Shown one piece after another: positions 22,627 to 34,295 of a stretch of 64,000 nucleotides of DNA; the stretch's first letter is position 1; every line of letters starts with the position of its first letter. Below the pieces are notes generated by a model, which worked only from the letters and a program-made list of their open reading frames with translations, had not been told where the DNA came from and did not search any database. The stretch lies in the NCBI RefSeq assembly GCF_963855985.1, contig NC_087099.1, positions 12,740,001-12,804,000 of the forward strand, in the 5' to 3' direction. Both the position numbers and the translations under genes were made by a program. The stretch is from Ostrinia nubilalis (taxonomy: Eukaryota; Arthropoda; Insecta; Lepidoptera; Crambidae).

Positions 22627-23171
22627 GAGTGGACCCGGTTGGCGAGGACCTTGAAGTGGTGCCTTTATGGCATATAAAGTTTTTTTTTTTGTTTCGGTAG
22701 ACTTTGCTAGACTGTTGCTCTATCAGGTAGATTATTTCTGGACTGTAGGATAGACTCGGTTTTCGAGCTAACCGGGCAAGAGACCAGGAATTTCATTATT
22801 AAGAGATGTACTTATTTTCATATCCATTTACGAAGCCTGCTGAGTATTTATTACTCGGTCTAGCTAGATGTATGTTTATTTTCAGTTTGGCAATAACAAA
22901 ACTCTTGTCTTTCTAGGTTTCAGATCTGAACATATTTTTTGTGACTTTTTACAAAGTATAAGATGGTAGCTGAGGGACTCAAAGATATTGTTTTATAGCC
23001 ATAGTACTTAAAATGCCCACCGTTTTATAACTTTTAGTTCCTAATGTTGCTTTTTATAAACGTTCACGTTACTGTTATCAAAATAAAATATTTTTCTATA
23101 ATCGCGTGTATTCTTTTGAGTTCGCCAACCGTGGACTCTGCTCAAGAACTAACATGGTGTTCGTGTTCCAG
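22627..23171. other. V13 3' UTR and spacer
   Basis: AT-rich with a poly-T run at about 22681. No gene seen. Confidence 0.5.
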
Positions 23172-23374
23172 TGCAAGTGATATACAGCCAGACGGGTTAC
23201 CCGAAGCTGATGTTGGACGGGTACTTCTACCGGCCGCACAACGCGTATAGGAACCAGCCTAAGGTGCTGTGGTACTGTGCAGCTCGGAACAAGTTCCAGT
23301 GTAACGCGACTTTGCGTACTTATAACCGGGAGGTGGTGGCGGTGGCGGGTGCGCACAACCATGATCGTCGCTGA
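23172..23374 (+). CDS. mod(mdg4): V14: alternative terminal exon with FLYWCH finger, possible stop readthrough
   Basis: The acceptor GTGTTCCAG ends at 23171. The exon encodes 66 residues to the first stop: LMLDGYFY at 12-19, L32-W-Y-C35, C43 (C-x7-C) and H61-N-H63, then DRR and TGA. The TGA is followed by C, a leaky context in insects. The same frame stays open, GC-rich and protein-like for 45 more codons to a TAG at 23510. AATAAA at 23808 serves both forms. It is related to the GKK/GYTYSQ group by its LMLDGY core. Confidence 0.88.
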
Positions 23375-23512
23375 CAGACGCGAGCGCGTGCGCCCGATCC
23401 ACAGCGCATGCGCGAATTGTCCATGCTACATTTGCGCGAAATATTCCGGCTCTACGGCGAGCGGCTGGGACTCCGCAATGCCAATGTCGCGGAAAGTAGC
23501 GCGCTGTCTTAG
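23375..23512 (+). other. in-frame extension of V14 beyond TGA
   Basis: Forty-five sense codons in the frame of V14 (QTRARAPDPQRMREL...SSALS) end at TAG 23510-23512. Composition is rich in Arg, Leu and Glu, with an amphipathic stretch LHLREIFRLYGERLGL. GC content falls to background shortly after the TAG. It may be a readthrough product or a tail lost by a recent nonsense change. Confidence 0.5.
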
Positions 23513-24943
23513 TATGTTTGCGTACATGTTAGGCATCGAAAGCTGGACAGATGTTCAACATACGTTAACGTCACTGCCATATTATACTCGTGGGCGTTAA
23601 TGAAAAGGAGTCTAATTTTTTATGTTTCATAATTTGTTACATATTAGGCCTTAGGCAGTTAGATTTTTTCAAGTTATTTGCAATATTATTTGTGATACTT
23701 AAAATGACTTAAAGTCGAATGTAGATAAAATTGAAGGATAGGACAAAATTGTAGTTAATGTAAATACAATACGTCACAAAATAACCCTATGTAGGTTAAG
23801 TATGTAAAATAAAAAGACATGGATAGAGGAACGTTAGACTTTTGATATTTGAAGATAGGGTGAATTTTCAGCTGTGCGACATGAAACGTAATTTTAGCAA
23901 TAATAATGACTGTATATTTGTTGACTTAAGTCTATAATAGCTATAATTTATTTTAATAATGTTTTGTCTCATCAATTAGATGCAAAAGTTTATTAAAATT
24001 ATATCTATCAAAGACTTAAATTGTTCGCCCAACTTGGAATCCACTGCATAGTGATTTGTGCGTCTTCGCTAACCAACATTCTGACGTTCACGCTAGCCGA
24101 GTATTATGTAAATTGAATATGTACCTCGTATAATTATTTAGTGAGAGTTAAACTCATGTTCGTTGCGATTATTAAACTGCCACTGTAGACTGTAAAACGA
24201 ATAATGCTAAACTTTTTAAGAACATCAGTTCCTATCGTCTTGTTGTTGTGAAGTCATGTGTCATCATATCTAGTGGTAGTGCTCTTAGGAATTTACGACT
24301 TTAGTAAAATTATAAAATTAATTTAGTAATATTTTTATTAAATTGCTCTCATTTTATATTGAAATCAATCGTTGTAAATATATCAGAGATTGTATAAAAT
24401 ATATTTATTACTTATCTAGTTTTTGATTTTTAGAATTTTTATAGTAAGTAAGATAGTAGTGTTGACAGTATTTAGTGTAATTTGATAAAATTCCTCTATA
24501 AAACCGTCGCTACGGCGTATATACGGAAGTTGCTCCGGTCGCGTGTGGATCACTGCCATTGCTGTAACTGGGTTTCTCGAGCTATGGCATGTAGAGCTAG
24601 AGATCGTAAATAGCTTAAATTATAAATCGATCTACGATTATTATTCGACACAATTTGCGATTATTAGTCATTTCATGAACCCAGTAGGTCCGTAGTCCAC
24701 CTTCGACCTGCGGCAAACACGTCAGTTTTAATCGATCAATTTTTTTAAGCGTTAGACGTCAATGCCATTTGATTATTCAAATAGAGCAGCAGCTCGATAC
24801 AGCTATTGTAGGTAGATGGTTTTTAGTTTTTTCGCGTAGATAATAATATTGTTGGGCGTGACTGTGAGGGCTTTACCTCAGCGTTACAGTTACGTCGGTA
24901 ACGCGAGCTATCCCTCACCCTCACGCTGATGGTTTTGACGCAG
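23513..24943. other. V14 3' UTR and spacer
   Basis: AATAAA at 23808. No other exon is seen. A mildly GC-rich patch lies at 24.50-24.60 kb. Confidence 0.5.
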
Positions 24944-25230
24944 CGCCGGCTGTGTACGTGCCTTCGAGGACTGGCAAGTCCCTGCTGCTGCACGACGGGT
25001 ACACGTTCTACCTGAAGAACTTGCAGGCGCACGGCCGCAAGCAGTGGTACTGCTCCTCGCGCGACATGGCCGGCTGCCGCGCCGACGTCATCACGGCGCC
25101 CGCCAGCTCCGGATCAGGCGATGTTCTGTTCTTGGTGCGCGGGAGACACATCCATGGCCCTCCCGACTATTACTTCACCGCTGACGGCAAATACGTCAGG
25201 AGAAAGGACGTCTACCACAAGTACATGTAG
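24944..25230 (+). CDS. mod(mdg4): V15: alternative terminal exon with FLYWCH zinc finger
   Basis: The acceptor TTTTGACGCAG ends at 24943. The exon encodes 94 residues: SRTGKSLLLHDGYTF at 7-21, Q33-W-Y-C36, C44 (C-x7-C) and H68-I-H70. The loop between C44 and the His pair is lengthened by a Ser/Gly insert, as in V5. A Tyr/Lys-rich tail contains FTADGKYV, echoing the DGKY tails of V17, V18 and V20. It is the last FLYWCH exon before a 7.9-kb gap. Confidence 0.88.
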
Positions 25231-26059
25231 CGATCATGCTTACTAATTGACGCGATCTTATTTTTCTTTGGTATTTTTTTGGTGCCATTTATTGGTGATC
25301 TTTTACATAATATTAACAATAATTTTTATTTTTTGTATTTTTATTGTTTTCTTTTGAAATTTTTTAATCGAATGTAATCAATTGTGTATTTTTTTGTACT
25401 TATATTTACGTTTTTGTAATCACGATAATTTTTTTCTGTAGTTTTACGCAGTTCCTGAATCTAAAATATTACAAACATAGTTTGTCCGACTTTATAGTGC
25501 CTGATATTCGTGTTAGTTCTAGATTCATGTTCAGGTTCTAATATCTGATGTAAATCATAATAATAATGTTGAAATTAACTATGTACCTACTACTAATGTT
25601 AATCTCAAGGGAGATGTTTTGTTTTGAATTTAATGTGACAGTCTTATGAAAAAATACTGCCCATAATTTTAGTCGATAGTAATGATTTCTTATGTTCATT
25701 ATGTTTTATGGCGAAAAAGTTCTTGTTAAGTTTATTTGTACGCGACGAAATACTCTGTAATGGACAGCCTGAAGTTTTATTAAAGGGTACAAACATTGCC
25801 AACGTGTTTCCCTGAAATTCACGTGGATCTGCGGCGTAGTAAACCTCGCCTCCATTCATGGAAGCGTCCCGTTAGACTTTGGACTTTATCTATGTTAGAA
25901 TTAGGCTGTTATTGGTTTGAAGAGCGTTTCTCTGCAGAGACGGCCGCGTGGGCGAGTAGTACTACGTCAAACATACTGCGGAACGGGAATATAGTAACTT
26001 GTGTTGATGTATTTAAGGGTAATATAATATATCTACGCGACATATAGGCTCAGGTAAAC

Positions 26060-26273
26060 AGGTTTATTTATTTATATTAACCGGCAGACAGTGGTGACTG
26101 AGTTTGTTGCGGCGCTTCTTCTCAGCACTTGCCAAATGTTGGTCTCGAAGCGCTGGTAGGGTAAAAAGATTATGAGACATGTAGAGGCTCCTTAAGAGCA
26201 AAATGACGATTTGTAAGAACTATTTATTAGTCTAAACAAATAAAGAAATTTTGACTTTGACTTTGACTTTGAA
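26060..26273 (+). mobile_element. retroelement copy with TTTGACTTTGAC tail
   Basis: A body including GGCGCTTCTTCTCAGCACTT ends in tandem TTTGAC units at 26245-26270. Tandem short-repeat 3' tails of this kind are usual for lepidopteran non-LTR elements and their SINEs. The left boundary is approximate. Confidence 0.6.
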
Positions 26274-26849
26274 CACGGAAGTGATATTTCCTTGTTAGCA
26301 ACGAGTGCTTTGTTTGTTATATTGTTCCCAAATTAGGTTTCGGGAATAAAAATGGTTTGTTTACTTGCTCTTTATTTGCGAATCACTCAAAGTACTTATT
26401 ATATGATTAGATGTAATTAATGCGCATTATTGGCATAAACTGTAATTAATTAATTTGAATACTTTTTAATTTTGAATTTGCAAATTATCGCAGTGTTTTA
26501 TAAGATTTTCTTTTTCTATTTTTTTTTGTTTTTCTTTCATGTACTTTTTCTACAGAGATATTTTAATTAAATTTTTAATTTATCAAAACATTGGTTTATT
26601 ACATATAACAATAATTTATTACAAAGATAAAGCTAAAAATATCCCAATCATCGATAACGTGTCACACGAAGCCCTACGACACGATAACGAATTCAAATGT
26701 TCAAAGAGAATACGACTAAAAATATTCCCCATTCTGTCATTATAATAACATTCAGTCCCGATACAGCGTTGCAATATCCGATGTATTCCGAAAGATATGA
26801 ATTGCGCAGTTGTGACGGATCAATACAACCTACAAAGTTATGAAAGAAG

Positions 26850-27085
26850 AAAGTTCGGCAGGGCACGGGATCGTTTGGGCGTGCCCTGCCATCTCCGGCA
26901 GCCTAGTTGCGCCCTGTATGCCCTAATTTTGGCGTTGCGACGCAGCGCCCCTGTGGGCGCCGCGCGCCTGTGTGCGTGCCGTCACACGGCTGTACATCAC
27001 GTAGGCGGAATGAGCCAGCGCGGGAACTTTAAAAAATCAATGAGAGCGCGTATATTGTTGCCACGTGACGCGTGTAGTGCTATAA
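26850..27085. promoter_or_regulatory. GC-rich island, possible internal regulatory region
   Basis: CpG-dense sequence stands in an AT-rich gap. It includes an inverted pair GGCAGGGCACG/CGTGCCCTGCC and an E-box-like CCACGTGACGCG at about 27060. It has no FLYWCH core. The regulatory reading is inference only. Confidence 0.25.
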
Positions 27086-27599
27086 CTTTATGAATATGAT
27101 ACTTAGCCGGGTGACTAGGGGAGACTGGTTAGCAACGCGTGCTGGCTGGGGTATCTACCTTTTGTTGAGATGCGGGGTTAATTCATTCTGTTGCGAAATA
27201 CGTTGGGGTAATTTATACGCTAGGTATTATTCAGTTAAGTAATTATAACGGAAACCGTAATAACCGTTTAAAATGTTAAATTATTTGATGAACATGATAT
27301 GGTTGACTACTAATTTATGAGGTGTGGACAAGTGTAGGTAGTTATTTATATCTGATAATAAAATATTAATAAAAGGAGAAAATAAAAATTAAAACAGCAA
27401 AACAAAAAAAGAAATTAAGTAAAAAAATAGTTTAAGAAAAAAGATATTGTATAAGTATTCAAATAATTATTTTAATGTTATTTCATATTTTTGTGACCAA
27501 TTTTTATATTCCGTACAAAAAGCCTTTATTTAATAGTATTACTAAACTAATCTGTTAATTCATACTCTCCAACGCTCAAAACCGTAATAAAATTGGGGT

Positions 27600-27800
27600 C
27601 AGTCAAACGAATTAGATTACGCCGGCTCACCGCGGCAAAGTAGCTTGCAGCGCACTTAGCCGCTAGGTCACAGCGCTGCAGCGGTCGCGCCGCGAAGCAC
27701 GCTCGTGCTCCGCCCTCGCACGCCGGCACGCCGCGCGCTTGACATGCGCGCCTTGCACGCCGCGCCGCCCTGGTGATGGGACTCCCAATCGATAATGCCC
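27600..27800. promoter_or_regulatory. second GC-rich island in the exon-free gap
   Basis: CpG-dense sequence dominated by GCGCC/CGCCG, with no open frame matching a known domain on either strand. It could be a promoter, a repeat or a decayed exon; nothing in the sequence decides. Confidence 0.22.
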
Positions 27801-30781
27801 CAGAATCCCCAGCCCCTCTCTCCTCTCCCGATGCCCTAGCTCACCATAACCGACAAAATATAACATCCCATTCCAGCAATAAAGTCCTTTTTACATTACA
27901 GCCTCTTCAAATACATTTTCAGAGCGCTTAATGGCTGCCATAAAGGAACTTTTAACACAGCAATCGCTTTGTATTTCATTGTTTTCGAGAGAAATGTTAT
28001 TGGATTTTTTTACGCAATTGTAATGTTTCAGAGTTATTTTGTTCTTTTCAATAAAACCGTTAGCAATGGAGTGTGTCTCGAGTTTAAATACTGTACATAG
28101 TCCTAATTTGTTCATCATCTCATCACTGCACAAACATTGAATACACTACGATCATCATTTGTGAGAGCTACGTAAATGGATGGTGTTGGTGGTTATTATA
28201 GTTTCCTGGGCTGCCCGAGCTTGGAAGCGGCAGATGTGTTTCCTGGTGTGGCGGCGAGTCACCATAACCCTGGTCCACGCGCCATCTTGCAACGTCACCG
28301 TCTACGCCATGCATCGGTGCAACTGTCTTCTGCGAATGGCGTCTTATCAATAGATAATCTGATATTTAAAACGTTTGCAATACTCAACCATGCAATACAA
28401 TATCGCATCTAAATGTAGTCAAATAACGACAGAATAAACTTATTAATTCAGTCGTGGTGAAGCCGTCCTTAGAATTTAGTTCAAACCTGTTCAAGTATTA
28501 GCGGTATCAATTATAATGATAATGCATTTAGAATTTTAGATAATAAGAACAAGCTTTAGGATTGTAAAGCATCATTCAGGTATGACTCGTTCAACCGAAA
28601 CTTTCCCACGAGACGCTTTTGGTGAATTTGTGCTTAGAATTTGTAAGCACTATTTATTTTCTTATAGATTTCTGTGCTATGCTTTTTCTCTTCTTTTTAT
28701 GTAGATTTGTATGTGTTTTCGTTGACTTTTTATTTTACTACTATATTTAAATGCTTTTTTCAGTTCTTCTACGACACATTGTAGCTCTACATTTGATGAC
28801 TCTACACTTCTATTACACTTCCAGTATTTTTGAATTTTACCTCGATATCTAATTTTGCAAGAATTTGCCCTACCGGCCAGCATCGTAAAAACTCAAACAT
28901 TTTTTAAGAAAAAAATCTAACAGTGAGTACATGATGCTGATGGGAAACACGGTGGGGTAATCTTAAGTTATTAAAAAGGCAATGCCAGCAATCTAAAGCC
29001 ATTTACCAATTTTAGGTATGGTACTGCATTGAAAACCATGGTGTGACGTTAAGAGCCATCTTAAATCTTAAATTACAGTCCCTATTCACTTTACGCTAGT
29101 AAAGGGCACTCTCTACATTTGCCTAGCGACATTTAATTGCTGAGCGTGCAAATAATCAATTTATTATGAAATAACAAAAGTGAGCTTTGCGAGTACTTTT
29201 TTCTGTTCTGAGTTTATTTTTTTATGATTTTTTTTCTGCACTTATACTATTTTAGAAATATTTATTTATGTCAGGTCGCTCTTTATTTCTAGAAGCTTTT
29301 AGGTAAAAGTACTACTAAACTGTCCGAACTATCTGATTGCCATTTGTATGTGCTTAAAGCTTGTGCAGTTTAAAAATAATATTTGTAACTAAAAAATGTA
29401 GCAACCGTCCCTTCTAGAAAGCACACTGTTCAAAAGCAAGATCACGGGAATAAATAAAAGTTGGTAACAAATGATTTTTTATTGCTGTTCATGCAAGCTT
29501 GCCTTATACAACTTGATGGTATGTGATTTGTGCATTATTAAGATTTCTACCTGCTTGTTCAGGGAATCAAAAAAAGAATGTCTAGACGCCCTGCCTCTAA
29601 AGCGCTTCTATTAAAAGATTTTTTGTTCTTGTATTTCTAAAGGTCTAGTGCCAAGGGCCCAAGGGCCAGGTAGTCGCATCGGCTTTGTTCGCTGGAGTAC
29701 TTTACTATCTGGAATTAAGATATCTTTTCACTCAGAACTATCCGAGACCCATAGGATGAGCCCTTCTATAGAATGTAAGTTTCTATAGATAAAGTACATT
29801 AAATATTTCTAACGGTTGTTGAGTTTCGTAGCGCATGGAACTTTAACGATGTTTTACTTTTTTCTTAGGCATACTTTTGTCGTTTTATACATTTGTATCT
29901 TTTACAGCTTCGTTTTGTTAGAATTGAAAAGTGCGACATTTTACTGTGAACATCTACCGACGATTGTAAATTTAACGTATTCAAATCATGTCACATTAAT
30001 TCAAAATACAGCAATAAAATCGGCTTCCTTGTCTACGATTCTATAATCGTCACCTAACACAGTAACACTTGCTACAGATAAATAATGATCATACATTTTT
30101 AGATGCCTACGCGCAAATGAGAAATGTAATTCCTGCTTAAGGAAGTTAGTCGTTCCCAGTATAACTTGTCAAAAATAACTCGAGGTAAAAACTTTGTACG
30201 GCCGCACGATACAATCTAAGTAGCCCTACGAGGGCCTCCGAATCCGAACCACCTGCTACTACCCAGGTATTCTGTGTACCGTTACCGGTGAACAAACTAC
30301 TGCCTATAATCACTACTTGTCTAGTTTACTAGCGTTGGAACTTAAAGTGATTACGTTTTTTGTGCAACTCTACCCAACTACTTTCGGCTCGACAGCTTCG
30401 AAGTTTGGTTACATTGAATAGGTGCCTCGTATTCTCTAGTTGTTCGACAACAACAGGAAAATGAGAAAGGTTATTGTATTATGGAATAATATGTCAGTTT
30501 AGCGAATAATGTAGCTTGGTACCAAGTTTATTATTAGTGGTGTGCTAATAGAGAATAGTGTTTTTAAATAAGCTGCAACTTGGCTGGTTGATTACATCAT
30601 AACTTATTTATTTTTTACTATAATAAACAAAAAATAAAACGATAAAAGTACTATTTAGATAATGTTAGCGTCTTTAGGTCACCCGATACAAAGATATTGT
30701 ATCAACCAGATTTAATTAACTTTACTCTATCACTATTTACGTCAGTGCTCACAAATAATATGTATTATCTACAACAATATT

Positions 30782-30832
30782 GGGCGTAAAGTATTTACAT
30801 TTCATGATGTCATTATGTAAATACTTTACGCC
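30782..30832. repeat. perfect 18-bp inverted repeat hairpin
   Basis: GGCGTAAAGTATTTACAT at 30782 and its exact complement at 30815-30832, with a 15-base loop. Probably a small foldback element. Confidence 0.8.
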
Positions 30833-33162
30833 TTTAAGCTGAAATTCAATCGATGAAGTGCGAGGGTTTTTGATGAAGACCGACTTAATATTAGCACCTG
30901 TTGAACAATACAACATTCGTAATGAATTAAAGGCACTACCTTTAATATGTCGTTCGAGCCCAGTTGTATAATATGCTAAGTAGGTAGCGTGTACTTCGGC
31001 ACGTGTAGGTGTTTTTAGGTCAAAGGGAGCATCTGCGTACTGTTATTCAAGTATTTCATGTAAGCGTAAACAATTTAGCGTTGACTAGGCTCACAAAATA
31101 TTTGTTTTTAGCTAGGAATTAAGGTAAACAGACTTCACTACAGTGGTTGATGATTGATACTGAGTAGGAGCTCTACAGATGTGTACTCTTATAAATTGTA
31201 GGTACCCTAACATTAACATCACACAAATACTTAGGTGCAGAAGAATATAACCGTTTGGGACAAATATTTAGTTACAGCTATTGTTTTTAATAAGACTTGA
31301 TGCCTAGGTATTCAAATGTTAATCAGGCAGGAGTCGTTAATTTCTATCTTTATTAGATACGTGCGGGATTCGAACCCACACCTATTCAATGGTTTTATAT
31401 GACAGCTAAATGATCATCAGGTGTTTGTGGTGAGTATAATAGGAACTGCGCGCGTTGACCGAGAAACTTAATGGCTGTGAAGGTTAAATCACAGTAATTA
31501 CGGGCCTTACCCCTGGTTAAGCTTACGGCTAACCATAAGAGATTGACTTTGTTAACTTAAGTTTCAGGTCGATAACATTTTGAACGAGGAACTGAAATGT
31601 TCTTTTTTGGTGGATTAATATGCAGAACTCTAGATCTGAAGATGCAGAAACAACATCTGTAAAATCTAGTAATAACGTATGCATCGAAAAGTTTCTACGA
31701 TTAACTACACTTAGCAAGGAGAAAACTGATCGCACGCACCTAATTTACTCTCAATCTGTATGCCTCAGGATTGGTCATTCATAACGTCTGCATGCAGCGG
31801 CTGCGGCATGGAGAAACAAGAAACAAAAGATGCAAAGCAGTGGAGATGTGTGTATCGTTCCGTGAGAATGGTCGCGAGCTATTACAGCTCACAGTTAGCC
31901 GTTACCTAGCTCATTGTTCCGCACACGACCGCTCTCATCTAGGTAATTGTGGCCCCCACTATTGTTAATTCCATTTCGAGACCCACTACTGAGTTTTTAT
32001 GGCTCGCTGTCTAGATAATGTTTACTTTGTACGCGATGCAGCTTAGCGCGTCTATGTGCGTATGATCAGCAGACTACATTGGCTTAAACTTTAATGTGAG
32101 GCATTGGTGTCAAAAAACGCACAACACTAAAAATGGCTGGCAAGTGTGAGCAATTCTTTTGCTGTCAACGGGTGGTGGTGATCGTTTACCATCAAAAGAC
32201 AAACATCATACTCATATACATCTCTCACATTTATAACCCATCATCAGTGATATAATTTCTAATACCCATACATTCATTAAATTGCTTACTGAAAATATCA
32301 TCAAAACAAAACACAGAAGTAATTTTACCGAACGCTTCAATGTCTGTAAGTACCTTGCGCCATAAATAGAACAAGCTTCACAAACATGTATAAAGTTAGG
32401 TACAATAACTCAGATATCGATTACGCCCGTTACCAAAGCAATAAACAAGGAAGTTTCCTGTTATCCCAGCCACGAGATCGAAGTTACTATAGCAACGTAG
32501 TACTGTTTCCATAAGAGCGTAGTACTAGAAATCCGGCATGAATCGAGATAGCATAAAAATGAATTCGTTGATGGTAGCGCCCTCGGGCGGGGCTTCGGTG
32601 AAAGACGCTCGTCTTAAACGTGTGACGTCGTGAAGCAGATGCTTGAGTTTGATAAGTAGTCTAATAGATGGCGGTAGGTGTATCAGAATCGCGAAGTTTG
32701 GTATTTCAGGCGAACGGTTGCGTGGGTGGTGGTGATGAAATATGGTAAAATAGTGGAAAAGTTTTATCAGTAGTCTCTAGAATGTCTGTTAGTATGTAAA
32801 TAAGAATAATAACCTGGATTGTTTAATCAGTCTATCAAATCTATCAAAATAAAACTTATTAACCTTCAGTCAGATAATTTCAGTCAGTCTGATAGACTGA
32901 AATTATTATTAAAATTTTTCGCATTATTGATTTATTTATTAGGTAAATATGCCTACAACTCCTATATCTACATCATTTCAGTAAGTATACTACGAAACTC
33001 AAGTTCCCGCTGAAACGCCGATAGATGGAGACACCAGTATCCGAATAGCTCATCCTTTGCAATAAAACTTTTTCAGTACAAATTATTTATGTTTTTGTTT
33101 TATTTATTATTTTATTTATTTAGTTTTTGGTTCATTATGCATGTCGTTGAATGTACTTTCAG

Positions 33163-33365
33163 GGGCGGAATTTGTGACGTCACGCCGTGGGAACCTCATG
33201 ATAGTCCATGAGGGTAGGACGTTCATCCACGAGAGATCTATGGGTACCGTGATACCGAGGACTAGGTGGGTGTGCAACAAAAAAAGGTGGTTAAAGTGTA
33301 GAGCGTCCCTGACTACTGTTGATGGAATCATTGTCAAGAAATATGGAACGCATAATCATCATTGA
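33163..33365 (+). CDS. mod(mdg4): V16: alternative terminal exon with FLYWCH zinc finger
   Basis: The acceptor TGTACTTTCAG ends at 33162. The exon encodes 66 residues: SRRGNLMIVHEGRTF at 6-20, T33-R-W-V-C37, C45 (C-x7-C) and H63-N-H65-H66, then stop. The pattern SRRGN...TRW.C...CRASLTTVDGIIVK places it with V30-V35, about 20 kb downstream. A downstream-type exon thus stands alone between two long gaps. AATAAA lies at 34027. Confidence 0.88.
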
Positions 33366-34173
33366 CAATATGGCTTGTAGGTAATTACGGAAATTTTCCA
33401 TCTCCTGCCTGTATGTTAATTGATTTTTTCTTTAGGATTCCTTAGCTACTTGCTTTTCAAAACAAGATTTTTTCTGTTTCTTTGTTATATTCTGCAAAGA
33501 AAAATATAGAATATCGACTCACTTAGACACCGGCAAACAATTAGGAGAATTATTCATATATCTACTCAAAAATTATTTTCATACCTACATTCGTCATACC
33601 TCATACGTAGCTTATTGCTAAATGCCAAATTTTTATGTCTGTATGAAATCCACAGGAAAACTGATATCATTCATAAAGATAACATTCCATTATCAAGTAT
33701 GAGTGTTAGAATCTAAAATCTACATTATTTTCCTGTAAAGTACAATTTACATTTATGTTGTTATTTCGATAAATTAAAACATATCATAAACACGCGATCA
33801 GCCGATAAAGTCGATCAAATCCGTAAGGTTTTCTACCTCAATGAAAAACAATTATGTAGTTAAAATAATACGTAGTCGCATTAATAGTGCATATTTTGTA
33901 GAGCTCTATGTAATGTAAACTGTTTTTATTTGTACATAACGTTGACGATATTGCAAAATCTATAATATCAGTTGTTGTGTAGGTTAATGAATATGTAATA
34001 TGATGTATTAGGTTATGTAATTAGTCAATAAAGGCTTGAATACCTTAGTTTATACCTCAATGGTAGAGAGGTAACTTATGAATGTAGTGTGAAATGTTTC
34101 TAAGCTGTTCAGAAATAAGCTAAGTAGAAGATAATCGTCTAACAACAATAACAAATAAAATAGGGGCCTTACG

Positions 34174-34284
34174 CCTGTTTTCACCATCAATCCCTAATTT
34201 TAAGTGACCCCTATGGTAACACTTAACAGGTATTTTGTTTTCATACAGGTCACTTAAAAATTAGGGATTAATGGTGAAAACGGG
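34174..34284. mobile_element. foldback MITE
   Basis: Arms CCTGTTTTCACCATCAATCC (34174) and GGATTAATGGTGAAAACGGG (to 34284) enclose about 70 bases whose sides are also complementary. Confidence 0.7.
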
Positions 34285-34295
34285 AATTAGACTAA

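Larger units (their letters stand above)
25231..33162. other. 7.9-kb region without FLYWCH exons
   Basis: Neither strand shows a FLYWCH core here. It holds a LINE/SINE-like repeat (26.06-26.27 kb), GC-rich islands at 26.85-27.08 and 27.60-27.80 kb, a GC-rich patch at 28.17-28.35 kb, and a perfect hairpin at 30.78 kb. The rest is AT-rich. Whether it includes internal promoters cannot be decided from sequence. Confidence 0.5.

Noticed and set aside
26797..27093. 98-codon ORF across the GC-rich island
   Set aside because: No recognisable domain, no in-phase acceptor with a pyrimidine tract, and an inverted repeat explains part of the composition.
28168..28350. Minus-strand frame with VARWRVDQG in a GC-rich patch
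   Set aside because: The Cys of W-x-C is absent and no ligand pair follows. No acceptor in phase could be defined, so at most a decayed sequence.
28677..28883. Minus-strand frame with KYWKCNRS
   Set aside because: Resembles Y-W-x-C by chance; no His pair, AT-rich composition and no acceptor of the right phase.
31340..31385. GATTCGAACCCACAC as the B box of a tRNA gene
   Set aside because: No matching A box or acceptor stem could be found at the right distance; probably a SINE or tRNA relic.
31769..31906. Frame after CTCAG at 31768 containing WRCVYR, suggestive of a FLYWCH core
   Set aside because: The splice phase is 0, not the array phase. No second Cys or His pair follows at the right distance before the stop.
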